NCBI GenBank assembly: GCA_947629615.1
Contig: CANRER010000030.1
Coordinates: 1 to 12,619, forward strand
DNA from: an uncultured Clostridia bacterium
Lineage (GTDB): Bacteria; Bacillota; Clostridia; UMGS1883
Direction of reading: 5' to 3'
Length of the DNA stretch: 12,619 nucleotides
Made by a program: the position numbers and the translations under genes. Shown here one piece after another: positions 1 to 6,238 of this stretch (position 1 is the first letter of the stretch; each line of letters begins with the position of its first letter). The notes beneath the pieces are model-generated. The model saw only the letters and a program-made list of their open reading frames with translations. It searched no databases and was not told the origin of the DNA.

Positions 1-746
1 CCGAAGAGGCTGTCAAGCGTACCGGCGGCCTCGCGCACAGCCTTGGCAAGGTTGTCCTTTTCGCTGTCGGTGAACTCGCTTATGTACTGCTTGTGGCTCT
101 TGGCGGCAATGTATATCCCATAGGGGTACTCGCTGAAGAAGGGCAGGAACACAACGAAGTCGTCGTTTTCAAATATAACGCGGCGGCCGTCCTTAACCTC
201 GTCGCGAATCATGTCGCAGACAAGGCAGCGGCCGGTTTCGTCGTGATGCTCCTTGCAGGACTGAAGCTCGAGCTCGAGCTTTTTCGGCACGACGCTGTAG
301 CCGTAAATCTGGCCGTGGGGGTGAGGCATGGTAACGCCTACGACCGCGCCGCGGTTTTCAAAGATGAAGATATACTTGATTTTTTCGTCGGCGCGAAGGG
401 CCTCGAACCGCTCCACCCACAAATCCACCAGCTTGCGCACGTGTTCGACGGGCAGCTCGGGCAGGGTGACGGTGTGCTCGGGCGAATAGAGAATGACCTC
501 GCACTTGCCGTAGGCCGGGCGAACCTTGTATATTTCGGTTTCAACGTCGTCGGGCGCGGGAGGGTTTTGCATGAGCGCGGGGAAGTCGTTGTCGTATTCG
601 TATACGTCAAAGGCCTTTGGCACCTTATCGTTGTCCGGGCCGGGACAGAAGGGACACCAGTCCTTGGGCATCTGGGGCCTGTTCTGGCGGTGCGATGCGA
701 TCATTATCCAATCCTTGGTAAGCGGGTGCCAACGTAATTCTGCCAT
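1..746 (-). CDS. galT: Galactose-1-phosphate uridylyltransferase, 5' part (C-terminus beyond window)
   Basis: Leloir-pathway enzyme that exchanges UMP between UDP-glucose and galactose-1-phosphate in the cytosol. Reading the minus strand from the ATG at 746 gives 248 residues before the window ends. Seen directly: the HPHGQ active-site motif at about residues 142-146, in which the middle His (144) is the expected uridylylated nucleophile; a CPFC pair at 31-34 and a His in SPEHTV near 91, matching the zinc ligands of class I GalT; and FENRG near 129-133. A second CxxC (CLVC) follows in the partial C-terminal half. The start is fixed by GAGGTGAT just upstream (751-758) and a consensus promoter further up. 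A full enzyme would need roughly 80-100 more residues. Whether galK or galE follow cannot be seen. Identification is confident from the motif set. Confidence 0.93.
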   Translation of the reverse strand, partial: MAELRWHPLTKDWIMIASHRQNRPQMPKDWCPFCPGPDNDKVPKAFDVYEYDNDFPALMQNPPAPDDVETEIYKVRPAYGKCEVILYSPEHTVTLPELPVEHVRKLVDLWVERFEALRADEKIKYIFIFENRGAVVGVTMPHPHGQIYGYSVVPKKLELELQSCKEHHDETGRCLVCDMIRDEVKDGRRVIFENDDFVVFLPFFSEYPYGIYIAAKSHKQYISEFTDSEKDNLAKAVREAAGTLDSLF

Positions 747-790
747 AAATATCACCTCATTATAAAATTTTGCATATTTTCATATATATT

Positions 791-819
791 ATTATACTAT
801 TATTTTGCCTCTTAGTCAA
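791..819 (-). promoter_or_regulatory. Sigma-A promoter of galT
   Basis: On the minus strand TTGACT (814-819) is followed after exactly 17 bases by TATAAT (791-796), in a very AT-rich gap. This leaves a leader of about 35-40 bases before the galT ATG. No operator dyad or CRE-like site was clear to the eye. Confidence 0.88.
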
Positions 820-849
820 GGATTATATTTTAATATATTTGAAAAAATG

Positions 850-878
850 AAAAAAACGGGCGGCCATCGGCCGCCCGT
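850..878 (-). terminator. Intrinsic terminator of the secreted stalk-domain gene
   Basis: A 10-bp perfect stem ACGGGCGGCC / GGCCGCCCGT with a 3-base loop (856-878) is followed on the minus strand by a run of T (850-856) and a second T run. It lies 12 bases after the stop codon of the 891-2432 gene and separates it from galT. Confidence 0.93.
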
Positions 879-890
879 TCGAATATCAAA

Positions 891-2432
891 TTACTGCATT
901 GCCACCGTCGCGGTGTTTCCACTAACGGTTACGGTATAGCCCAAAACGTCGGTGAAGAAGCTCACGGGAACATAGGTGCGTGCGCTGCTTTCGCCGGGGA
1001 GGGTTATAAGCACGGGCGCTTGGCCGAGGCTGCGCGGGGCGGCCTTGGCAAAGGAGTAGCTGTCCGTGTCGATGGTGAAGGAGGCCTGACCGACAGTGAC
1101 GGTATTCGTTTCGCCGTCCCAACCAACGGTGAAGCCCAACGCCTCGGCGAGGTCGCGGACGGGTATCATCTGCGTTCCGTCAACGGTCACGGGCGTGTAG
1201 GCAATATAGTAATCCCCGTCCTTATTAACGTGAAAGGCTTCAACGCCGGAAAGGTCGCCGTTCTCGAAAAACGGCTCGTCGGCAAGCTTCACGATGGCGA
1301 GGGGAGTGGTTTGGGCGGGAATACTCCTTGTCGTAACGTCATAGAACACCAGAGCCTTGCCGCTTATGAGAGTGGCCTCGCGGGTTTTGCTGTAATAGGG
1401 AATGTCGGGGTTGACATTGAGCTTAAGCTCGCCGTCGTCGCTGAGAAGCTCCTCGTCAAACACGGAAAGCTTGCGGTTCACGCCGGAGCCTTCCTTCTCG
1501 ACAACAATCAGCTCGGGGTAGTAGCAGTCGGCGGTGGTATCGCCGTACGCATAATAGGTTATGTGGTCGCCCACCTTGATGTCGCCGAAGTCGAGCCTCT
1601 CGCCCCTGTCGCTGAGAACGCAGGCGTTGTGGGCGTAATTATAAACGTGAAGGTCGCCGCCCTCGTTCGAGAGGCCGTCGCTGTTCCTGCCGGTGAGTAT
1701 GCCGCCGACAATCATACCGCCGACGATATAGCCGTGATCGACCACGCTCTCGGGCTTGCCGAGGGGAACGGTGGTTATGGGCTTGAGCGCGGGCGTGTTT
1801 GAGCCGTCGGAGTCGCCGTTAAGGCGCACGATGGCGAGGGGGTTCGTTTGGGCGGGAATGCTCATGGTGGCGAAGCTATAGAACACCAGCGCCTTGCCGC
1901 TGATAAAGGCGGCCTCGCGGGTTTTGCTGTAATACGGGGTGGAGGGGTCGTAATTTATTACAAGCTCGCCGTCGTCGCTGAGGTGGTTTTCGTCGAATAC
2001 GGCTATCTTACGGGCCACGGCGGCGTCCTCGTCCTCGATAACGATAACGTCGGGGGTGTAGCGGGGAGGATAGATAAGCTCCGTCGGCTTGTCGCCGTCA
2101 ACGTAAAACGTGAGCTTGTCGCCGGCCTTTATGTCGGCAAAGCTCTTTTTTTCGCCCTTGGCGTCAAGCACAAAGGCTCCGTCGTCCTTCGCGAGGGTGA
2201 GGTTTTCGTCCTCGGAAACGATGTACTCGTCGTTTTCGCCGACGGTCATCGAGCCGACCGCGTAGCCGTGATCGACTGAAATCATCTCGGCCTCCTCAAC
2301 CGTTGAGGAAGCAAGGCCCTTTATAAAGTCCTTCGTCTGAGCTTCGTCGGCGTATGCGTTCATAAGTCCTCCCGAAGCGAGCACGGCGGCAGCCGAAAGC
2401 GTCGCAAGAATTTTTTTGGTTGAGTTCTTCAT
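891..2432 (-). CDS. Secreted protein with duplicated unknown domain and C-terminal copper amine oxidase N-terminal-like (stalk) domain
   Basis: 513 residues, function unknown. A signal peptide is clear: Lys-rich N-terminus, hydrophobic core to about residue 24, and probable cleavage after AYA (28). Two copies of a domain of about 150 residues follow (53-204 and 231-383). Each begins VDHGY-VG and contains an IK-GD strand, a FDE--LSDDGEL segment, PYYSKTREA, ISGKALVFY and SIPAQT-PLAIV. Residues about 405-513 look like the copper amine oxidase N-terminal-like domain (PF07833): MIPVRDLAEALGF, then YVPVSFFTDVLGY and a final TVTVSGNTATV strand. In this family the domain is a non-catalytic extracellular module. 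I chose the ATG at 2432 because GGAAGGA lies 6 bases upstream; an in-frame ATG six codons earlier has no ribosome site. No LPXTG motif or membrane anchor is visible, so the protein is probably released or loosely wall-bound. The role of the duplicated domain is not recognised. Confidence 0.85.
   Translation of the reverse strand: MKNSTKKILATLSAAAVLASGGLMNAYADEAQTKDFIKGLASSTVEEAEMISVDHGYAVGSMTVGENDEYIVSEDENLTLAKDDGAFVLDAKGEKKSFADIKAGDKLTFYVDGDKPTELIYPPRYTPDVIVIEDEDAAVARKIAVFDENHLSDDGELVINYDPSTPYYSKTREAAFISGKALVFYSFATMSIPAQTNPLAIVRLNGDSDGSNTPALKPITTVPLGKPESVVDHGYIVGGMIVGGILTGRNSDGLSNEGGDLHVYNYAHNACVLSDRGERLDFGDIKVGDHITYYAYGDTTADCYYPELIVVEKEGSGVNRKLSVFDEELLSDDGELKLNVNPDIPYYSKTREATLISGKALVFYDVTTRSIPAQTTPLAIVKLADEPFFENGDLSGVEAFHVNKDGDYYIAYTPVTVDGTQMIPVRDLAEALGFTVGWDGETNTVTVGQASFTIDTDSYSFAKAAPRSLGQAPVLITLPGESSARTYVPVSFFTDVLGYTVTVSGNTATVAMQ
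1284..1742 (-). repeat. Internal duplication, copy 2 of the unknown domain
   Basis: Codons 231-383 of the secreted protein, aligned with copy 1 from VDHGY to PLAIV-L. It carries an insertion after the first strand (residues about 243-262) and two Cys (271 and 303) that copy 1 lacks. These could form a disulfide outside the cell, but that is a guess. Confidence 0.83.
1821..2276 (-). repeat. Internal duplication, copy 1 of the unknown domain
   Basis: Codons 53-204 of the secreted protein. The match to copy 2 is clear at protein level and still visible in DNA around the PYYSKTREA and ISGKALVFY motifs, where long stretches of bases are shared. The duplication is old enough for many substitutions, with loop insertions in copy 2. 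Confidence 0.85.
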
Positions 2433-2476
2433 AGCTGTCCTTCCTTTCATTTTCGGTTTTTGTTTTAATATGTAGA

Positions 2477-2523
2477 GGGCGGCGGCCCCGCTTCCGCGGA
2501 GCAGGCTCCCGGAGCCGCCGCCC
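2477..2523 (-). promoter_or_regulatory. GC-rich structured leader hairpin upstream of the secreted protein gene
   Basis: In the untranslated leader of the 891-2432 gene, GGGCGGCGGC and GCCGCCGCCC (10 of 10 complementary) enclose about 27 bases that can themselves form two small hairpins: GGCTC/GAGCC, and CCGC/GCGG with a GGAA loop. A three-way junction is therefore possible. No T run follows, so it is not a simple terminator. It ends about 45 bases before the start codon and leaves the ribosome site free. The function is unknown; RNA stabilisation or attenuation are options. Confidence 0.5.
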
Positions 2524-2543
2524 CATCCGCGTTACATAATATA

Positions 2544-2568
2544 GACGGACGAGGCCGAAAAAAGTTCC
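2544..2568 (-). promoter_or_regulatory. Probable ECF-sigma-type promoter of the secreted protein gene
   Basis: On the minus strand GGAACTTTT begins at 2568, and CGTCTATA begins at 2547, with 16 bases between GGAAC (2564-2568) and CGTC (2544-2547). A GGAAC or AAC -35 and a CGTC -10 at this spacing is the usual layout of ECF sigma factor promoters in Firmicutes. No good sigma-A promoter was seen in the same gap. A second CGTC is directly adjacent (2548-2551). This is inference from pattern only; no ECF sigma gene lies in the window. Confidence 0.5.
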
Positions 2569-2590
2569 GCCTTTTTTCAAAAAATCCTCG

Positions 2591-3601
2591 TCATATTCTC
2601 ATCTCGGCCACGAGCATTTCCAAAGCCGTCCACGGCTCGCTTTTGCCCTGCTTTATCGAGCGTTCGGCCTCCCTCGCGAGGCTTATCAGCCGTTCAAGCC
2701 GCTCCTCGGAGGAGCGGGAGGCTATGCGCACGCTTTTTTCGGCCACAAACGGCACAATGCCGCCCTTCGTCAGCTCCCGCGCGGCGGCCTGCTGGCGAAG
2801 GCCCTCGCTGAGCAGCAGCCTCGCGCGGTATATGCCCACAAGCTGCTCGGAAAACGTCCACAGCAGAGCCGACGGCTTGGCGCGGTTCTGCCTCATCTCG
2901 CAAATATAGCCGTAGCACAAATCCCGCCGCCCCTCCATTATCGCGTCGATAAGCTTGAAAAGCCTGTCCTCCGAGGGGCGCACGAGAACGGCGTCCACAT
3001 CGGCGCGGGTTATCTGCCCGCCGGGGGCGTAGGCCGTTATCTTCTCCATTTCAGAGCGCAGCACGCTCATGGAGCGGCCCACGCTCGCGATGATATAGCC
3101 AGCGCAGTCCGCGTCGATAAGCTTGCCGCCCTTTGCCGCCGCCTTCGCCAGCCACGGCACGAGCTTAGCCTGCGTTTGCAGCGGAAAATCCACCGTTACG
3201 CCGGCCTTTTCGGCGGCCTTGCGCACAGGCGAGGAGCTTTTTTTCCCTTTTTCGGGCTCGTCCTCCCACACAAGCACGCAAACGTGGCTCGGCAGCGAGG
3301 CGAAAAGCTCCGCCCACTCGGCCTTTTGGCGGAGGGCTTGGGCAAAAAGGCCGCACCGCCTTAAAATCAGCAGCTTCCGTTCGCTCATCATCGGCGCGGA
3401 GAACACAAAATCCTTCGCCGCCGAAACGTCGGGAGCTTCGCTGAAGCTTTGGAAATTGAAACATTCGAGCGCGGGGTCCACCAGCCTTTTCTTCGCGTCG
3501 GCGGCGCAGCGTTCTTTAAGGTAGGCCTCCGGTCCGGAAAGAATGTAAAGGCTTTTGGGCAGCCCGGCCCGTATTTCGCTTTTGAATTCGTCGTAGCTCA
3601 A
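2591..3601 (-). CDS. holA: DNA polymerase III, delta subunit (clamp-loader subunit)
   Basis: 336 residues, the usual length for HolA. The delta subunit binds and opens the beta sliding clamp as part of the clamp loader. The N-terminus (KSLYILSGPEAYLKER) is the typical delta start, where the P-loop-like fold is kept without a Walker A. Further typical parts are FSAPMMSERKLLILR, a central VLVWEDEPEKGKK segment, IDADCAGYIIASVGRSMSVLRSEMEKI, and the C-terminal collar region with PSEDRLFKLIDAIMEGR and RQNRAKPSALLWTFSEQ. I place the start at TTG (3599-3601) because GGGGAGGG lies 7 bases upstream and a good promoter lies 34 bases before it. The longer open frame to 3961 crosses that promoter and is not coding. 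In many Firmicutes holA lies next to comEC or rpsT, which are not seen here. Confidence 0.88.
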   Translation of the reverse strand: MSYDEFKSEIRAGLPKSLYILSGPEAYLKERCAADAKKRLVDPALECFNFQSFSEAPDVSAAKDFVFSAPMMSERKLLILRRCGLFAQALRQKAEWAELFASLPSHVCVLVWEDEPEKGKKSSSPVRKAAEKAGVTVDFPLQTQAKLVPWLAKAAAKGGKLIDADCAGYIIASVGRSMSVLRSEMEKITAYAPGGQITRADVDAVLVRPSEDRLFKLIDAIMEGRRDLCYGYICEMRQNRAKPSALLWTFSEQLVGIYRARLLLSEGLRQQAAARELTKGGIVPFVAEKSVRIASRSSEERLERLISLAREAERSIKQGKSEPWTALEMLVAEMRI

Positions 3602-3634
3602 GCCGCGCCCTCCCCGTTTTCCTTCTGTATTTAT

Positions 3635-3663
3635 ATTGTAGCACATTTTTTTCGTTTTGTCTA
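3635..3663 (-). promoter_or_regulatory. Sigma-A promoter of holA
   Basis: Minus strand TAGACA (3658-3663), 17 bases, then TACAAT (3635-3640). It lies just upstream of the ribosome site that selects the TTG start, and runs divergently from the acyltransferase promoter with its -35 box 28 bases away. Confidence 0.82.
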
Positions 3664-3691
3664 TATTTTTAATAAAAAAGCTTCGCCGACA

Positions 3692-3720
3692 TTGACAACC
3701 GCGAAAAAATATTATAAAAT
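3692..3720 (+). promoter_or_regulatory. Sigma-A promoter of the acyltransferase / DUF4364 unit
   Basis: Plus strand TTGACA (3692-3697), 17 bases, then TAAAAT (3715-3720). The leader to the ATG at 3756 is about 30 bases. It is divergent from the holA promoter. Confidence 0.8.
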
Positions 3721-3755
3721 ATACTATATTGATATACCGTATCGGAGGTGCGTTC

Positions 3756-4781
3756 ATGGCTGAAAACCGCTGCCAAAAATACGACGTGCTGCGCGGGCTC
3801 GCCATTGTGTTCGTGCTGCTGATACACACCTCCGCCGAGTACGGCCTGCTTTCGGCGGGCTGTGCGGCGCGCTTCCCGCTGGACGCGGCGAACAAGCTGT
3901 TCAACTCCGCCGTGCCGACCTTCGTCACGCTGACGGTGTTTCTCGCTTTGCGCGGCGGCAAAAGGCGCGGCCCTTCCTACGTAATAAAAAAGGCTCTGCC
4001 GCTGCTCGCGATGTACGCCGCGTGGAGCGCGGTTTACGCCGCCTTGCGCATGACGGTGGGAGGCGAGGCCCTGCCAAGCGCGAAGGCCTTTGCTTTGGAT
4101 TGGCTGCTCCAAGGGCGGACGTTTTATCATCTGTATTACATAATCCTGCTTTTGCAGCTGTATGTCGTTATTGCCCTGCTTTCCCGCGTCAAGCGGCCGC
4201 GTTCGCCTTGGCTGGCTCCGCTCGCGGCGGCGGCGCAGGTCGCCGTGACGCTGTTTATCGAGCGGGCGGCGCGGGCCGCGGGCTTTACGGCGAACCTCGG
4301 CGTACTCGCGGTGTATTACCTGACCTCGACGGCCTACGGGCTTTACCTCGCGTCCGGGCCGAAGGCCGAGGAGCGCATGGGCAGGCCGTGGCCGCTTTAC
4401 GCGGCGGGGCTGGCCGTGATGTGCCTTGTGCGGGCCGCCCTCGCCGACGGCCTCGGCCCCGCCGAAGGTACGCTCGCCGGCGATTTGACCGCCGCCGTGT
4501 GCCGCGAGCTGTTCATTCTCGCCGCCGTTCCCACAATGCTCCGCCTCGCCGACGCGTTGGCCTCGTGCAGACCGCTCGCCGTGCTGGGCCGCCATTCGCT
4601 TGGCATATACTTCGCCCACCCCATGCTGATTTACATAGCGGAACCCTTCCTCGGCGGGAGCGGCGACGCGGCGACGCTCGCGGGCATGGCCGTGAAACTC
4701 GCGCTGGTTACGCTTTTCGCGCTCGTCTTTGCCTACGGCTCCGAGGCGAGATTTTTAAGGAGTGATAAAAATGCCGTATAA
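3756..4781 (+). CDS. Acyltransferase 3 family membrane protein
   Basis: 341 residues, an integral membrane protein with about ten hydrophobic helices. It matches the acyltransferase 3 family (PF01757; OafA/YrhL-like), which moves acetyl or other acyl groups onto cell-surface glycans. The first helix begins QKYDVLRGLAIVFVLLIHTS and holds the conserved Arg (13) and His (24) of the family; near the end LGRHSLGIYFAHP (277-289) is the usual late motif. There is no extra SGNH domain. The ATG at 3756 follows GGAGGT by a short spacer; an upstream in-frame codon overlaps the promoter region and is rejected. The last codons contain the ribosome site and start of the next gene (11-base overlap), so the two are translationally coupled. 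The acceptor substrate cannot be read from the sequence. Confidence 0.85.
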   Translation: MAENRCQKYDVLRGLAIVFVLLIHTSAEYGLLSAGCAARFPLDAANKLFNSAVPTFVTLTVFLALRGGKRRGPSYVIKKALPLLAMYAAWSAVYAALRMTVGGEALPSAKAFALDWLLQGRTFYHLYYIILLLQLYVVIALLSRVKRPRSPWLAPLAAAAQVAVTLFIERAARAAGFTANLGVLAVYYLTSTAYGLYLASGPKAEERMGRPWPLYAAGLAVMCLVRAALADGLGPAEGTLAGDLTAAVCRELFILAAVPTMLRLADALASCRPLAVLGRHSLGIYFAHPMLIYIAEPFLGGSGDAATLAGMAVKLALVTLFALVFAYGSEARFLRSDKNAV

Positions 4782-5310
4782 ATTTGAAGAATTAACTGAT
4801 ATAAAGCTTATTATACTGAAAACCGTGCAGTATTTCAAAACGGCCATGCCCGAGGCCATACTGACCGACGCCATTCTCGACCGGGGCTTCGCCAACTTTT
4901 TCGACTTGCAGCAGGCGGTGTACGAGCTGACGGAGAACCGCCTGCTCACGTACTACGAGGAAAAGGGCGCGAGGCTTTACAGCCTGACGCGCCTCGGCGA
5001 AACGGCGGCGGAGGGCTACCAGTCGCGGATACCGCGTTCTGTGCTGGAAAAGCTTTACCAGACGGTGCGGATAAAGATACGCGAGTACGAAAACGGGCTC
5101 AGCCTCATAGCCGACTACGAGAAAACCGGCGACATGGACTACCGCGTACACCTTGGCATAATGGAGGGCGGGTACGAGATTTTCACCGTCACGCTCTCGC
5201 TGTTCGACGAAAAAATGGCTCAAAACGTGTGCCGTAGGTTCAAGTGCGACCCGCAGGTGCTGTATTCCGAGGTTTTGTCGGCGTTGATACCCGAGCATGA
5301 TGAAAATTGA
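4771..5310 (+). CDS. DUF4364 family protein (probable winged-helix regulator)
   Basis: 179 residues, soluble. The N-terminal 75 residues read like a winged-helix DNA-binding fold (KLIILKTVQYFKTAMPEAIL, then LQQAVYELTENRLLTYYEEKG with a wing LYSLTRLGETAAE). The C-terminal part is a beta-rich domain. This arrangement and length resemble DUF4364 (PF14277), a family of Clostridia whose function is not established. The ATG at 4771 is chosen because AAGGAG (4757-4762) is 8 bases upstream; a GTG three codons earlier overlaps that site. It overlaps the acyltransferase by 11 bases. Family assignment is from memory of the motif pattern and is fairly, not fully, sure. Confidence 0.75.
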   Translation: MPYKFEELTDIKLIILKTVQYFKTAMPEAILTDAILDRGFANFFDLQQAVYELTENRLLTYYEEKGARLYSLTRLGETAAEGYQSRIPRSVLEKLYQTVRIKIREYENGLSLIADYEKTGDMDYRVHLGIMEGGYEIFTVTLSLFDEKMAQNVCRRFKCDPQVLYSEVLSALIPEHDEN

Positions 5311-5316
5311 ATTTTC

Positions 5317-5347
5317 AAAAAAATGGGGCTGCCAAAGGCAGCCCCAT
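5317..5347 (-). terminator. Intrinsic terminator of the BlaI / sensor operon (also a stop for the convergent gene)
   Basis: An 11-bp perfect stem ATGGGGCTGCC / GGCAGCCCCAT with a 3-base loop (5323-5347). On the minus strand it is followed by seven T (5317-5323), making a strong terminator for the operon. On the plus strand, 12 bases after the DUF4364-like stop codon, the T content is weaker, but the same hairpin probably serves that gene too. Confidence 0.9.
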
Positions 5348-5349
5348 TA

Positions 5350-6228
5350 CTATTCAAAAATTTCCATAACATTTCCTCCCGACGCCTCGAAAGTCCGCCG
5401 GTAAAGCTCCTCTCCCGAGGGGCCGAGCCTGCGATACGTGATTACCCCGCCGTTTTCATCTCCGTTCCAGTCGGTGACGTAAGTGTAGCGTGCGCCGTCC
5501 TCCAAATACTCGACGCTACCGATGAACATCGGGAATTTGTTCAGCTCCTCGTCCTTTTGCATTTCGAGCAGCCTGTTCGAGGCCTCGGCGCTCATATCGG
5601 GGAGCCTCGGGTCGAGGTCGCGGTACGAGCCGACCTCCGCCTCTCGGCCTATGCTTTTCAGGTATTCCCGCGCCTGCGCCCGCTTTTGCGCGGCAAGCTC
5701 GTCATAATACGTGTCGCTTTGTAGCGCAGCCCCGACGAAGCGCGGTGGGAACATCTTTCTTATAGAGTCGGCGTAGTAGGAGCCGTCCTTGGGGTATTCG
5801 ATTTCAGCCCTGCCGCCCGACACGGTGATTACCGCCGGAATGGCGCCGCTGCCGCTGTCCTCGATGAACATACCGTTCATAAAGCTGTAGCCGCCCACGC
5901 TCGTAACGGCGTAATACTCGGTTTTGCCGCCCTTTTCCTCCGCGCCGAGGATAACGTGGCCCTCGGCCCAAAATTCGGCGTCGGCGTATTTGCCGCTTTC
6001 GTCGAGCAAAAGCCCGCTTATCAGCGCGTCCGCCTCGGGCGGGGCCTCCGTCGTGCGGCGGCAGGCTATCGCCGCTCCCACTGCGAGGGCGAAAACGAGA
6101 GCCAACGCCGCGAGGCCCGCGCCGAGCCGCTTTGTTTTCGTGTTCAGTATTTCCCCTATCCTTCGCTTCGCGCTTTTTCCGCTCTCGGAAAACGCCGTCG
6201 AAAGGCGGGGAGGCTTGATTTTTTTCAT
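5350..6228 (-). CDS. Membrane-anchored BlaR1-type sensor module C (leader + TM + ectodomain, no peptidase)
   Basis: 292 residues, the last gene of the operon. Residues 1-34 are a basic cytosolic leader (KPPRLSTAFSESGKSAKRR, then IGEILNTKTKR). Residues about 35-56 are a single membrane helix and 57-292 are extracellular. The leader and helix are nearly identical to those of the two genes before it. The ectodomain (AEGHVILGAEE, YAVTSVGGYSFMNG, IPAVITVSGG, PKDGSYYADSIRKMFP, REYLKSIGREAEVG, FPMFIGSVEYLEDGARYTY) closely recalls the extracellular end of one-piece BlaR1/M56 proteins common in Clostridia, where it follows the peptidase domain. It has no penicillin-binding SxxK site that I can see. 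The start is at ATG 6228 with AGGAGG (6235-6240), which overlaps the stop codon of sensor B; longer frames to 6354 only run through sensor B. The signal it senses is unknown. Confidence 0.8.
   Translation of the reverse strand: MKKIKPPRLSTAFSESGKSAKRRIGEILNTKTKRLGAGLAALALVFALAVGAAIACRRTTEAPPEADALISGLLLDESGKYADAEFWAEGHVILGAEEKGGKTEYYAVTSVGGYSFMNGMFIEDSGSGAIPAVITVSGGRAEIEYPKDGSYYADSIRKMFPPRFVGAALQSDTYYDELAAQKRAQAREYLKSIGREAEVGSYRDLDPRLPDMSAEASNRLLEMQKDEELNKFPMFIGSVEYLEDGARYTYVTDWNGDENGGVITYRRLGPSGEELYRRTFEASGGNVMEIFE
6073..6228 (-). repeat. Leader/TM repeat, copy C
   Basis: First 52 codons of sensor C, about 49 of 52 residues identical to copies A and B (K3, L39 and L42 differ), with a few more base changes. 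Similarity fades inside the end of the membrane helix, slightly earlier than between A and B. Confidence 0.9.
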
Positions 6229-6238
6229 ATTAATCCTC

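Noticed and set aside
93..737. Plus-strand open frame opposite galT
   Set aside because: The minus strand encodes GalT with full active-site motifs. The plus frame is a shadow produced by GC-rich codon use.
1020..1802. Long plus-strand open frames opposite the secreted protein (also 1848-2279)
   Set aside because: No ribosome site or recognisable domain, and repeated low-complexity Val/Gly/Ala text mirroring the duplicated domain on the other strand.
2557..2578. GAAAAAAG / CTTTTTTC inverted repeat just after holA as a terminator
   Set aside because: The stem is almost all A-T and has no separate T run after it. It overlaps the ECF-like -35 box, so I did not call it a terminator.
2296..2580. 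Minus-strand frame starting within the promoter region of the secreted protein
   Set aside because: Its first codons are the ECF-like promoter and the leader hairpin read as protein; the rest is out of frame with the real gene.
3669..4619. 316-codon minus-strand frame opposite the acyltransferase
   Set aside because: Arg/Gln/Gly-rich composition typical of an antisense shadow. It runs across both divergent promoters, while the plus strand has a clear membrane protein.
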